This document shows positions 7,807 to 16,294 of a stretch of DNA of 64,000 bases, one piece after another. Made by a program: the position numbers and the translations under genes. The notes beneath the pieces were generated by a model that did not search any database, was not told the origin of the DNA, and was given only the letters and a program-made list of their open reading frames with translations. How positions within the stretch are numbered: position 1 is the first letter of the stretch; every line of letters starts with the position of its first letter. This DNA comes from a virus, in the IMG/VR virus record IMGVR_UViG_3300029258_005166, positions 62,001-126,000 of that record; one strand, given 5' to 3'.

Positions 7807-8931
7807 ATGACGAAAACATTGCGAACCTATAAATTGAAAATAATCTCCAAACACCCAAGGTTCGCTGAGGTTACTGAGTCCTACAAGAAAGCAGCAAATT
7901 GGCTTTCGGAGATTGTTTTTAAGAGAAAACAAGTTGTTAGTCCTAACAATCTTTCCAGAGAGTTTTATGGAAAGATTAGAGAGGATTTTAATTTGCCTTC
8001 GCAATTGACTTGTTCTTTGTTCCGTCATGTTGCTGGAACTTACCGAAGTATGAAATCCAACAAGAAATGGAACTTGGCTATTTATAAAAAACCAAGCATC
8101 CCACTTTGTTGGAAGCGAGACTTCAATATCAGGAAGAAAGGTGTTAGTATTTGGGGAGAACTCATTACTTTCCTCACAAAAAGACTTCCAAAAGGCAAAT
8201 GGTCTGACTCTAAACTTAAAAGAATTAAAGGTCATTGGTATCTTTGTTTGACTATTGAATTGGACATTCCTGATGCCAAGCCCACTGGTGGTATCATTGG
8301 TGTGGATAGAGGACAAAAGAACATTTTGTGTGCAATTGACCCCAAAACAAATAAAACTTTGTATGTCAAAGGAAAAGAATTGAAGCACAAAAGGTTATGT
8401 ATTCGTCAAACAAGAGCAAAAGTGGCCAGCGTTGGTACTCGTTCCGCTAAAAGACTTCTTCAAAGGTTGAGCGGAAGAGAAAAAGCCGTAACGCAAAATA
8501 TTCTGCATATTGCATCTAAACAATTGGTTATTTTTGCTCAAAGTGTTAATGCTAACACTATCACTTTTGAGAACTTGACTGGATTTAAAAACAATCAAAC
8601 TAAAAACAACAAGAAACAACACCACAAGCAACGAGCAAGAAATAATCGTTGGTCTTATGCTTTGTTGGAGTTTTTTACAACTTACAAAGCTGCTGCTTAT
8701 GGCATTGGTGTTTCTCATGTTCCTGCTAAAAATACTAGTCGTGGTTGTCCTAAATGTGGTCATGTTTCTAAATCCAACCGAAACGGATTAGTGTTTCGGT
8801 GCGAGGTCTGTGGTTTTACAGACAACGCAGATCGTATTGGTGCTACTAATGTAGCACTTCGGTCGCTCCTTCAACGGCAAGCTGCTGAAGGACGAGCCAT
8901 GTGTCAATTGGCTTATAGTAGCGATAATTAA
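7807..8931 (+). CDS. tnpB: RNA-guided nuclease TnpB of an IS200/IS605-type element (solo)
   Basis: 374 aa, a full-length TnpB. The RuvC residues are all visible: Asp in GIIGVDRGQKN, Glu in ITFENLTGF, and Asp in DNADRIGATNVA. The four-cysteine zinc site is CPKCGHVSKSN followed by FRCEVCGF. No TnpA transposase accompanies it, so it can move only with help in trans, or survives as a homing-like nuclease. Known: TnpB cuts DNA using a guide RNA made from the element's 3' end. Here the candidate guide region is the 3' end plus the hairpin at 8944-8974. It sits between a glycosyltransferase and a sulfotransferase on the opposite strand and appears to have inserted between them. Confidence 0.93.
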   Translation: MTKTLRTYKLKIISKHPRFAEVTESYKKAANWLSEIVFKRKQVVSPNNLSREFYGKIREDFNLPSQLTCSLFRHVAGTYRSMKSNKKWNLAIYKKPSIPLCWKRDFNIRKKGVSIWGELITFLTKRLPKGKWSDSKLKRIKGHWYLCLTIELDIPDAKPTGGIIGVDRGQKNILCAIDPKTNKTLYVKGKELKHKRLCIRQTRAKVASVGTRSAKRLLQRLSGREKAVTQNILHIASKQLVIFAQSVNANTITFENLTGFKNNQTKNNKKQHHKQRARNNRWSYALLEFFTTYKAAAYGIGVSHVPAKNTSRGCPKCGHVSKSNRNGLVFRCEVCGFTDNADRIGATNVALRSLLQRQAAEGRAMCQLAYSSDN

Positions 8932-8934
8932 ATA

Positions 8935-9738
8935 TCAGCTACAAGCCCCTGCCTTTGTGGCAGGGGTAATTGACCGCCAAATATCCAAAGACAAATTCAG
9001 TTTGTCTTCTAGTTTCTCAATTTCAGGAGCGTAATATCTTTGAAGTTCGATCTCTAAACCGGGCGGAACTGAGAATCTTGGAGCATCATTGAATTTCTGT
9101 TTCAAACAGGTTGGCCAATGGCTCTTGTCAACGCCAAGATATTCGTAAAGCCCTTGCACAGGATTAAGTTGGTTGAGGAATTTCTCCGATATGAGAATTT
9201 TAATGTTTGAAAACCACTTTTCGTAGAGTTCAATGAAATCGACATAATGTCCACGTTCAAGATAGATGAAAGGGCACATGACTCCATCATATTCCACGTC
9301 ACGGATAGTCGTATAATTATTGGGAGGTCCGCCCAGGATGGCTTCCTCGATTCCTCGGCTCTCTTTCTGGCTCCGTACACTTAAGAAATAGTTAGAAATC
9401 GCTCTCTGTACGGGATTTCTCAAAATGAACAGAATTGTGGCTTCTGGGTAGAATGAATGTATCCTTGCTGGAATTTCTAGATGCTTGCCCAGAAGGTCTA
9501 TGTCTGCGTAACAGACACTTTTTTCGCCCAATATCTTTTCTGATCGATTGCAAAAGTAGCAAGATTCATAGAAATCCCTGCCTTGCAAAAATCTATCCCG
9601 ATAGGCAAAAAACTTGGGTTCTGGTTGGGGTCCTCCTATAGGACGAGCAACATAAATCTCGGGATGACTATCCAAAATGTGAGCGAGATATGTCGTTCCT
9701 GAACGCTGCATGCCGACTATGAAGAAATGTTTTGCCAT
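8935..9738 (-). CDS. Sulfotransferase, C-terminus formed by the TnpB element end
   Basis: 267 aa from the ATG at 9738, which overlaps the stop of the upstream HNH gene as TAATG. The PAPS-binding loop is FFIVGMQRSGTTYLAHIL near the N-terminus and the 3'-phosphate site is LRNPVQRAISNYFLS. Known: these enzymes move sulfate from PAPS to a sugar or protein hydroxyl. The last 12 residues (SITPATKAGACS) are encoded by the right-end hairpin of the neighbouring TnpB element, so the natural C-terminus was lost or replaced. Activity is probably kept because the catalytic blocks are upstream. Together with the glycosyltransferases it suggests a sulfated surface glycan. Confidence 0.9.
   Translation of the reverse strand: MAKHFFIVGMQRSGTTYLAHILDSHPEIYVARPIGGPQPEPKFFAYRDRFLQGRDFYESCYFCNRSEKILGEKSVCYADIDLLGKHLEIPARIHSFYPEATILFILRNPVQRAISNYFLSVRSQKESRGIEEAILGGPPNNYTTIRDVEYDGVMCPFIYLERGHYVDFIELYEKWFSNIKILISEKFLNQLNPVQGLYEYLGVDKSHWPTCLKQKFNDAPRFSVPPGLEIELQRYYAPEIEKLEDKLNLSLDIWRSITPATKAGACS
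8944..8974 (+). mobile_element. Right end hairpin of the TnpB element
   Basis: Stem gcccctgcc with ggcaggggt, then TAATTGAC. The degraded element near 25.6 kb ends almost identically (aagcccctac ... gtaggggtagttgac), which marks TTGAC at 8970-8974 as the probable element end. The last dozen codons of the sulfotransferase on the minus strand lie inside it. Confidence 0.65.
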
Positions 9739-10529
9739 TAGTTGGGTCCTTTGGACATGTTTAGTTTCTTTTCTAATGGGCGAAGGTTTGATAAGGCCCA
9801 ACATTCTAAGAACTGGGAATCTGCCATAGAAGTGTATTTGAATGAATAATGAGGAATTATGTGGTCAATATGCCAAGTACGCCGCTTATCATTAGAACGA
9901 CCGCCGTAGTTATCCCAATCCATCCAGGGTTCCCAAAGAGATTCTAAGTGTGCCTTCAATTCTTCTATAGAATAAGGAAGATAGTTTCTAATGGACTTTT
10001 TTCGCTTGTATGAACCATTGTGTTTCAGCATCCCTCTTATCGAACAGCTTACCGCATGTCTTAATTTTCGCACCGGATCTTTTCTTTTCCATCTGGAATA
10101 GGCCGCTGCATTTTTCCAAAGCCCCGGTTGCTCTGAACGAAACCAACCCTGTTTACAACCGCAAGATTTTTGACCGCTTTTTAAACAACTAGTGGAAATA
10201 GATTTTTTGTTTCCACATTCACACTCACAGAGCCAATAAGCGTTTCCATTGCGTGTCTCGGCATATCTCAATACCGTCAGCATTTGGAACTTTTGGCCTG
10301 TTAGATCTTTTATGTTGGCCTCAAATGCTCTTTGTTTTTGATGACATCCGCAGGATTTAGTTCCATTGCTTTTTAAACCACTGTGTCGAATGACAACCTC
10401 TTTGCCGCACTTGCACCTACAAAGCCACGCGGATTGTCTTTGCTTGCCAGTAGGAATGAGGCCTGCATATTTTAATACCTCTAGTTTGCCAAATGTTTGC
10501 CCTGTCAAATCTTCTAGTTTTCTAGGCAT
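9738..10529 (-). CDS. HNH homing endonuclease with two zinc-finger-like repeats
   Basis: 263 aa. Two N-terminal repeats each begin DLTGQxF and carry CxCG and SCGC cysteine pairs (about residues 8-64 and 74-128), a DNA-binding arrangement known in phage homing endonucleases. The C-terminal HNH domain has WHIDHIIPHYSF, then a conserved Asn in CWALSNLRPLEKKLNMSKG. It is a free-standing gene inserted between the SWIM-like gene and the sulfotransferase, and its stop overlaps the latter's start. Such genes spread by cutting copies that lack them. Confidence 0.9.
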   Translation of the reverse strand: MPRKLEDLTGQTFGKLEVLKYAGLIPTGKQRQSAWLCRCKCGKEVVIRHSGLKSNGTKSCGCHQKQRAFEANIKDLTGQKFQMLTVLRYAETRNGNAYWLCECECGNKKSISTSCLKSGQKSCGCKQGWFRSEQPGLWKNAAAYSRWKRKDPVRKLRHAVSCSIRGMLKHNGSYKRKKSIRNYLPYSIEELKAHLESLWEPWMDWDNYGGRSNDKRRTWHIDHIIPHYSFKYTSMADSQFLECWALSNLRPLEKKLNMSKGPN

Positions 10530-10559
10530 GACCTATAATAGTAAAACCTCCATCACCAT

Positions 10560-11072
10560 TCAAGCCACAATGCCACTTTCTTTGAGAATTGCGGCCAATT
10601 TGATAAGATGTTTACACATTCCTGGGAGGTGTTGAGGATTAGCTTCCCAGAGATCAGCCCCTTCGTATTTCTTTCTGTTTCTACCGTATAGTGACTTATC
10701 TAGAAAGTTATAATGCCTAAAGCGAAAATTGAAATCGTTACATGCACACTTAAGAAGTACGTTAGTGTTTTTTATCGAAAACCGATCTAGAATGTAGGCC
10801 TTTCCATCACTAGCCATCAGAGAAACAGTATTGGGCTGTGCCTCTTCATGATAATTAACTTGCTTAAAAACAACAATGGGTGCATACGCTTTATGGTTGC
10901 TTTCCGCAAGGCCTTTAACAAACAATGTCTTCATGCCTAGAAAAGGAATCCATTGAAGTGAAGAGATAGTGATTGGATCTATAGCATGTTGTCGTTTCGT
11001 TGTGTTAGGAAACGCAGCCACAGTATTTTGGTAAAGCTCTTGTAAAGAGGATTCTAGCCATAATTTAGCCAT
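10560..11072 (-). CDS. SWIM-like zinc-binding phage protein
   Basis: 170 aa from the ATG at 11072; the longer reading to 11147 runs through a hairpin (11113-11140) and is unlikely. The C-terminal half has a CxC...CxH arrangement (KCACNDFNFRFRHYN, then GMCKHLIKLAAIL), the pattern of SWIM-type zinc fingers. Similar proteins are widespread in large T4-like phages, with no established role that I know. DNA or protein binding is inferred. Confidence 0.75.
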   Translation of the reverse strand: MAKLWLESSLQELYQNTVAAFPNTTKRQHAIDPITISSLQWIPFLGMKTLFVKGLAESNHKAYAPIVVFKQVNYHEEAQPNTVSLMASDGKAYILDRFSIKNTNVLLKCACNDFNFRFRHYNFLDKSLYGRNRKKYEGADLWEANPQHLPGMCKHLIKLAAILKESGIVA

Positions 11073-11112
11073 AATGTATCTAGAATTATTAAGCAGATGC
11101 CTATATAAAACA

Positions 11113-11140
11113 AGAGCGGCGAAGAAAACTTCGTCGCTCT
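11113..11140. terminator. Stem-loop, possible terminator or 5' leader hairpin
   Basis: agagcggcgaag and cttcgtcgctct pair around an aaaa loop (one mismatch). On the minus strand it is followed by ttgtttt. It lies in the leader of the SWIM-like gene. Confidence 0.55.
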
Positions 11141-11203
11141 CGGGCAATTCGATTTAACTCGAATTAAGGCAACTAGAAAGTCAGTCTAAAGACTGTTGAT
11201 TTT

Positions 11204-11234
11204 AAGCCGCTCGCCCCTGCGGGGCGAGCGGCTT
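11204..11234. terminator. Intrinsic terminator
   Basis: Strong stem aagccgctcgcccc/ggggcgagcggctt with T-runs on both sides, directly after the stop of the minus-strand gene at 11246. Confidence 0.9.
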
Positions 11235-11245
11235 TTTGTATTTAA

Positions 11246-11581
11246 TTAGGCATTGCCTGTCTTAACGACAGCCCACATAACATGGTCGGTTCCCGTACCG
11301 GCGATTGCGAATGATTCGAAATTTCCATCGGAATCATCGGTTTTTGCGGAAACACTGGCCAAATTGGTAGCTTCTGGAGTCAAAATGACGGCATAGTTCG
11401 TTTCACTGCCATCGAGGGCGGTGGGGAACGTAACCGTTGCAGCACCAGCGGCTAGCACAACCGTACCAGCAGCGACAACGTGGGGAGTCAAGAGAGGCAC
11501 AAATTGGTCACGGCCATTACCCGGACCTTTATTCCCATCAGCGGCTCCAGGGCCGACACCTGTGACAGAAGTAGCTCCCAT
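11246..11581 (-). CDS. Probable virion surface protein
   Basis: 111 aa, Gly/Ala/Thr-rich with beta-strand character (AGTVVLAAGAATVTFPTAL, YAVILTPEA, then DHVMWAVVKTG at the end). No signal peptide or membrane segment. This composition is typical of small phage capsid-decoration or fibre-tip proteins. An aaggaga site precedes the ATG, and a terminator follows the stop, so it is probably a single highly expressed late gene. Family not recognised. Confidence 0.7.
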   Translation of the reverse strand: MGATSVTGVGPGAADGNKGPGNGRDQFVPLLTPHVVAAGTVVLAAGAATVTFPTALDGSETNYAVILTPEATNLASVSAKTDDSDGNFESFAIAGTGTDHVMWAVVKTGNA

Positions 11582-11681
11582 TGTATCTCCTTTTAATTGA
11601 TTTTAAGGGTCTTCAGGAATATCTAGATCTATCATTTCCTTTTTAGGAGTATTTTGGAAAAAAATTCCTCCGAAGCTATAT

Positions 11682-12260
11682 ATGGGTATGACGCATATAA
11701 TTAGTCCCAAAGTGAATAACAGACAGAAAGATTTCATTATCGGCACGATTTTGGGTGGATCATCAATTGTAAAGCCATCAAAAGGCAAAAATTGCTATCT
11801 ATCAATGCGAAGCAAGAACATTGAATGGTTGCGATTCAAAGCCACAGAATTGGTCCATTTGGCTTCTAATGCTCCCATTACCAAAGAGAAAACAAATCGA
11901 TGGCATTCGATTTGCTATCCAATTTTCAATGAATTTAGGGAGATGTTTTATGATAACAGAGGCCGTCGAAGGTTACATTTGGACAACTTGAGTTTACTGA
12001 GGGACATGGCTTTGGCCGTTTGGTTTGGCGATTGTGGCACTTTTTCGCGAGGTCATGCAATCATAAATACCCATATCTGGAAGAAAAAAGGCACAGAAAC
12101 TATCCATGAGTATTTCACTTGTCTAAGCTTTGATTCTTCGATCATTAAGCAACGCAACAACTATAGGATCAAGTTAGACCAACACTCCTCAGAGAGCCTT
12201 TGGAGGCTCATTGGTCCTCATATGCCTACGTTTATGCCGTTTGCTAGCCACCAAAGATAA
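11682..12260 (+). CDS. LAGLIDADG-type homing endonuclease, both acidic motifs altered
   Basis: 192 aa, the size of the two-motif LAGLIDADG_2 family. Motif 1 reads FIIGTILGGSSIVKP where GDGS is expected, and motif 2 reads LAVWFGDCGTF where DDG is expected, so the metal-binding acid appears lost in the first and shifted in the second. Other family features are intact (SMRSKNIEWLRFKATEL and the segment FYDNRGRRRLH). I infer a decayed or maturase-like copy. Its 3' end overlaps the CAP-lipoprotein gene by 17 bases on the opposite strand. Confidence 0.8.
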   Translation: MGMTHIISPKVNNRQKDFIIGTILGGSSIVKPSKGKNCYLSMRSKNIEWLRFKATELVHLASNAPITKEKTNRWHSICYPIFNEFREMFYDNRGRRRLHLDNLSLLRDMALAVWFGDCGTFSRGHAIINTHIWKKKGTETIHEYFTCLSFDSSIIKQRNNYRIKLDQHSSESLWRLIGPHMPTFMPFASHQR

Positions 12261-12789
12261 CGCACCAATATCGCACCCCATTGTTATCTTCGGCTATTCC
12301 TGCACCCGCGTGCGAATAATGTGGATTTACAATATTTTTGTGGTGGTCAGCGGATCTCATCCAAGCATCCATGGTTTTCTTGCCGTCGTTATAGCCAAAG
12401 GCAATGTTTTCACCGACGTATTTCCAATTACCACGTACTCTATGCCCTACAGTTGCACCGTTAGCGTCCTTGTGGGTAAGTGTTCTTATTCTTGCCATCC
12501 ATTCCGCTTGTTCTTGGGCGGCTCGGGTGAGTTCTTGACTTGTCCTTAAAGCTCCAAGTCGTTGATTGTAGCGAATGACGTTGTGTTCTCTTATCAAACC
12601 ATCTCTTTCGACATCTCGATAGGAGTATCGTTCATCATACCAATCATAAATGCCATCATCATAATAATGGTGGGGCCGCTCATAGTCATAGTGATGTCTG
12701 GGCGGTTGGTATGGATACGGTTGATACTGCGGATTCTGGCATCCGACAAAAACAATCGCAATCAAAAGTGCTAGTGTAAGATATCTCAT
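12244..12789 (-). CDS. CAP-domain (SCP/PR1-like) lipoprotein
   Basis: 181 aa. The N-terminus is a lipoprotein signal (LTLALLIAIVFVGC, Cys17), followed by a Pro/Tyr/His-rich linker to about residue 55. The CAP domain shows IREHNVIRYNQRLGAL, LTHKDANG, VGENIAFGYND and HHKNIVNPHYSHAGAGIAED, with the His/Glu residues of the CAP cleft. Known: CAP proteins are secreted and often bind lipids or act on envelope components. In a phage it may alter the host envelope or block superinfection (inference). An acctaaatag box and gaggagg site lie upstream. Confidence 0.93.
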   Translation of the reverse strand: MRYLTLALLIAIVFVGCQNPQYQPYPYQPPRHHYDYERPHHYYDDGIYDWYDERYSYRDVERDGLIREHNVIRYNQRLGALRTSQELTRAAQEQAEWMARIRTLTHKDANGATVGHRVRGNWKYVGENIAFGYNDGKKTMDAWMRSADHHKNIVNPHYSHAGAGIAEDNNGVRYWCVIFGG

Positions 12790-12844
12790 TTTGCCTCCTC
12801 TTTTTCTATTTAGGTAGATCGGTGAAAAAACACTCTCTTAATGC

Positions 12845-13654
12845 ATGGCAACTTTACTACGTCCCCCGGTGAAATATCATGGTGGCAAATACTATTTATG
12901 CCGCTGGATTATCGAGCAAATGCCCAAGCATACGATCTATGTCGAGCCGTTCGGAGGAGCAGGTTCGGTCCTATTGAATAAGAGTCCAGCCAAAACAGAA
13001 GTTTACAATGACTCTGAATACAGCATTTACAACCTGTTTCGGACACTAAAAGAAGAAGGAAATGCTCTTCTCGCCCGATTACGAGAAGTAAAATATGAGA
13101 AAGAGCAATATCTTGAGTTCAGGACTATTTATCGCTCGAACGACTTCTACTTGCTCGATCCTCTGGAACAGGCCGCAATCACCTATTCTGTGCGAAGAAT
13201 GTCGCGTGGCGGTCTCTGCGGGACTTTTTGCTGGTCTTCTCGGCTCTATGGCGACGGAGTGCCAGGAGAAGTTCATAGTTGGAACACCATGCTGCCCAAT
13301 TTACCGACCATTTCCGAGAGATTGAAGTTCGTGGACATTTGGAACTTTGATTGGTCTGAAATCATAGCTTGGTACGACAGTCCCAATACCGCCTTCTACA
13401 TCGATCCGCCATATTTGAAGTCTACACGGGTATTCAAAACAGCATACTTGGTCGAAATGACCAAAGAAGATCACGAAAATCTTGCTAATACCTTAAATAT
13501 GGTAAAGGCCAAAGTCATGCTTAGTGGATATCCCTCTGAATTTTATTCTCAATACTATGGTGACTGGCGATGTGTCGAAAAGGAAGTGCCAAATCATTCT
13601 TCGCATGAAAAGAAAAAAAAGATCAAGCGAGAATGTCTGTGGCTGAACTTTTGA
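12845..13654 (+). CDS. D12-class (Dam-like) DNA adenine methyltransferase
   Basis: 269 aa with all core motifs: YHGGKYYLCRWI (11-22), YVEPFGGAGSVLLNK (32-46), RRMSRGG (117-123) and FYIDPPYL (184-191). DPPY is canonical, unlike the paralogue at 3481-4233. Known: such enzymes methylate adenine N6 in a short target; the phage use is usually protection from restriction. No ribosome binding site is obvious before the ATG. The next gene begins one base after its stop. Confidence 0.93.
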   Translation: MATLLRPPVKYHGGKYYLCRWIIEQMPKHTIYVEPFGGAGSVLLNKSPAKTEVYNDSEYSIYNLFRTLKEEGNALLARLREVKYEKEQYLEFRTIYRSNDFYLLDPLEQAAITYSVRRMSRGGLCGTFCWSSRLYGDGVPGEVHSWNTMLPNLPTISERLKFVDIWNFDWSEIIAWYDSPNTAFYIDPPYLKSTRVFKTAYLVEMTKEDHENLANTLNMVKAKVMLSGYPSEFYSQYYGDWRCVEKEVPNHSSHEKKKKIKRECLWLNF

Positions 13655-13655
13655 A

Positions 13656-15110
13656 ATGAGAATCCTGTATTTATTGAGTCATCTTCAACGAAGCGGCGGC
13701 CACGGCATAGTCGATTTCATTATACAGAATTACGACAACATTCATTTCTTCAACGACTGCACTCCAACATCTTTGAAGGGAAAAGGTCCGTGTAAGGGAA
13801 TAAAGAAGGGCCAGCGAGTCCATGCAATTGTGTCGTTTGAAAACATACCTCCTTCCGCAATCAACAATCCTCCGATTCTTCGAAACTTCGATTATGACCT
13901 ATTGTTGAAGATTGTTCTGCTAAGAGATCCTTTTAATTGGTGGGCTTCTAGTCAAGCCGATCCTCAGTGTCGAAAAAAAAGAAAGCCGTTATTGTGGAAG
14001 CAATTTGCAAAAGAATATTTGAATCCTGGTGATTGGATTCCTATCAATTTCAATAGATGGTTCACAGAGGAACAATATCGAAAAGAAGTGGCAGAACGAC
14101 TCCATCTAAAGAATTATAATCTCCCGCCAGAACAGCGACTATGTAAGGCGGGTCCTGGCAGTAGCTTTCAAAAGCACACAAGGCCCCAAGATTTGGATTT
14201 GCTAAATCGTTGGCCAAAATACTTGCAATTGCCTGCTTTCAGAAACTTCTCTGGAGATTCCGAAGTTCAAAAATACGCAAACAGCATCTTCGGAATGAAG
14301 GTCAATCTGCCAGAAATGGATTCGAAAAAGATTCTTGTTGGTCCTTTCGTGGGAGAGTTCGGATGGGAATTGATATGGCAGGCTCAAGTTCGAAACCACA
14401 TTCAAACAACAGAATATGAAAAGATCGTGGTATCGACAAGACCCGACCGCTTTTTCTTTTATAAAGATTTCGCCACACAATTTGAGCCAATCCTTACACC
14501 TGATGGTAAGGCCGATAAAATGCAATGCAATGGTCCAAAAACGACAAAACTTGTTCAAGAAGTATTGAAGAAATACATGAATCATTATGTTCTTTTTCCT
14601 AAAGATAGAAAAAATATGAAATGCAAATATCTTCGTTGGGGTCAATACAACGAGGATTTAAGTTTTGACCTATTGATCCATTGTCGTAATCGAATCCACC
14701 GTAAATCCGACAATTGGTCACTCGATAATTGGGAAAAAGTGATGGAGGCTTTTCCAAACCTATCAATAGCTTCAATTGGAACAAAAAAAGCGGCTCTCAA
14801 GCCCAAAAGATCTATCGATTTGAGAGACATGCCGCTAGAAAAGCTGGTAGATATCATGGCATCGAGCAAATTGCTCGTTGGACCTAGTTCGGGACCGATG
14901 CATCTTGGCTCATTGTGTGGTATAGAACATATTACATGGTCACCAAATTTTCACGTTAAGCCACGATATCTAACTTATTGGAATCCTTTTGGAACTTCCG
15001 TACACTATTTTAGTACAAAAAATCCTTCCACATCGACTGTCATAGGCAAGATCAACGAGGTTTTGAAAGGCCCAACTTTCGAACGACAGAAAAGAATTAA
15101 GTTTCTTTAG
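13656..15110 (+). CDS. Sulfotransferase-like / GT-B glycosyltransferase fusion
   Basis: 484 aa. The N-terminal part begins MRILYLLSHLQRSGGHGIVDFI, a nucleotide-loop like that of sulfotransferases, and later has VLLRDPFNWWASSQ, the usual 3'-phosphate-binding site. From about residue 225 a second domain begins (KKILVGPFVGEFGWELIWQ) and ends with LVGPSSGPMHLGSLCGIEH, the pattern of GT-B enzymes of the heptosyltransferase/family 9 type. One protein may therefore both add a sugar and sulfate it (inference). It directly follows the Dam gene (1-base gap), so the two are probably co-expressed. Confidence 0.75.
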   Translation: MRILYLLSHLQRSGGHGIVDFIIQNYDNIHFFNDCTPTSLKGKGPCKGIKKGQRVHAIVSFENIPPSAINNPPILRNFDYDLLLKIVLLRDPFNWWASSQADPQCRKKRKPLLWKQFAKEYLNPGDWIPINFNRWFTEEQYRKEVAERLHLKNYNLPPEQRLCKAGPGSSFQKHTRPQDLDLLNRWPKYLQLPAFRNFSGDSEVQKYANSIFGMKVNLPEMDSKKILVGPFVGEFGWELIWQAQVRNHIQTTEYEKIVVSTRPDRFFFYKDFATQFEPILTPDGKADKMQCNGPKTTKLVQEVLKKYMNHYVLFPKDRKNMKCKYLRWGQYNEDLSFDLLIHCRNRIHRKSDNWSLDNWEKVMEAFPNLSIASIGTKKAALKPKRSIDLRDMPLEKLVDIMASSKLLVGPSSGPMHLGSLCGIEHITWSPNFHVKPRYLTYWNPFGTSVHYFSTKNPSTSTVIGKINEVLKGPTFERQKRIKFL

Positions 15111-16243
15111 ACATCTCGAAATCCCAATTCGTAATCAATAAATTCTATATCGAGATTGCTCATTTTCTCACTCTTCCACTCCAATGCTTCTGTGTTTTCC
15201 AGAATCCGCTTTCTTGCGATTCCAGATTTAAAGAAGTTTTCAAAGGGAGTTTTGACAGATCGTTCACAAACAACATTTGCCCCAACGTTGTTAAACCACT
15301 CCAGATAAGTCGTATCAGTCAGGACTTTTTGGACATTATCTAAGTCAACACCTTGGGCCGTAAGTTCCTGAGGAGTAAAGATCAGATGGGCATAGGCCAA
15401 ATTGAGTTGTCTATAACAATGCCCTCCATGTCTGCTAATCCAAGGATGACAACGCACTTTGACAATTGTGTTGGCTTTACACACAGATTTTACTTGTTCA
15501 AGCAACTTAAGAGGATCATCGGCATGATCCAATACGTCGAAGAGAAGAATACAATCATAAGGGCCGAGATCCTCTACTTGTTCAAAATTACTTGTTAAAG
15601 TCAGATTGTCTTGAGTATGGAAGGTGATCTTGGGATCATAACCAACAGATAGGGCAGCCTGTTTTGCGGCAACTTGGGCCATATGCCCTTCTCCACATCC
15701 GCAATCTAGGAACGTCATATTCTTAAGATCAATGTCTAGGTAGCTTTCAATGATTTCCGTTGCTCTCGTAGTCTTCTCTACTTCCGAAGCTGCATCGCAA
15801 ATCATTTCAGGAGCTATGGCGTGTGGCCATTCGTCGTTGAGATCATTCAAAATCGCTAATTCTTCATTTGCCGTCAATTGCTTGCGACCTTCAATAAGTT
15901 GAAGGGATTCTGAGGTTCCGTCTAGTAAAGTAATCTCCAAGAGATACAGTGGATCATATGGATCGGCATAAGTCGAAAGAGATTGTCGATCCGCGAAATA
16001 TAAGTCGAATGATTGATCCTCTTGGGAGGGTTTGACCACAATGTCCCAACAATCATGTCTTGCTGGATACTCCCAATAATTACCTTTAGGTTTTGCATCC
16101 TCCTTATCTTTTAGAACGATGCGATGTGGGAAATCCGCAACCCCTTCAAGTTTAACGTGAAGATCGGTAGCTTCTTTCGCTCCGTGATCTCTAAATCGAC
16201 TAGTATACTTGGTCTCACTAGGACCCATCAAATATGCCTTCAT
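15107..16243 (-). CDS. SAM-dependent methyltransferase with extra N-terminal domain (paralogue B)
   Basis: 378 aa. The C-terminal 255 residues are clearly paralogous to the protein at 6021-6794: FLDCGCGEGHMAQVAAKQ, VGYDPK, ILLFDVLDHADD and VRCHPWISRHGGHCYRQ. The N-terminal 120 residues have no counterpart there and are beta-rich. Known: a class I methyltransferase. Substrate unknown; sugar methylation is a reasonable guess given neighbours. Its 3' end overlaps the convergent fusion gene by 4 bases. Confidence 0.85.
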   Translation of the reverse strand: MKAYLMGPSETKYTSRFRDHGAKEATDLHVKLEGVADFPHRIVLKDKEDAKPKGNYWEYPARHDCWDIVVKPSQEDQSFDLYFADRQSLSTYADPYDPLYLLEITLLDGTSESLQLIEGRKQLTANEELAILNDLNDEWPHAIAPEMICDAASEVEKTTRATEIIESYLDIDLKNMTFLDCGCGEGHMAQVAAKQAALSVGYDPKITFHTQDNLTLTSNFEQVEDLGPYDCILLFDVLDHADDPLKLLEQVKSVCKANTIVKVRCHPWISRHGGHCYRQLNLAYAHLIFTPQELTAQGVDLDNVQKVLTDTTYLEWFNNVGANVVCERSVKTPFENFFKSGIARKRILENTEALEWKSEKMSNLDIEFIDYELGFRDV

Positions 16244-16284
16244 GTGGTCTCCAATTTCTGTTTTATATTAGTAATGCTGCTGCA

Positions 16285-16293
16285 TTTATAAAG
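16285..16293 (+). promoter_or_regulatory. Late-promoter-like box (TTTATAAAG) directly before a start codon
   Basis: TTTATAAAG ends one base before the ATG of the SET gene. With T4-type spacing, transcription would begin at or inside the start codon, giving a leaderless transcript; no Shine-Dalgarno site is visible. Confidence 0.4.
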
Positions 16294-16294
16294 T

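Noticed and set aside
7621-8388. 255-codon minus-strand frame under tnpB
   Set aside because: Antisense of an intact TnpB; a by-product of codon bias.
11073-11147. Longer start for the SWIM-like gene
   Set aside because: The extra codons cross a stable hairpin and give no conserved sequence.
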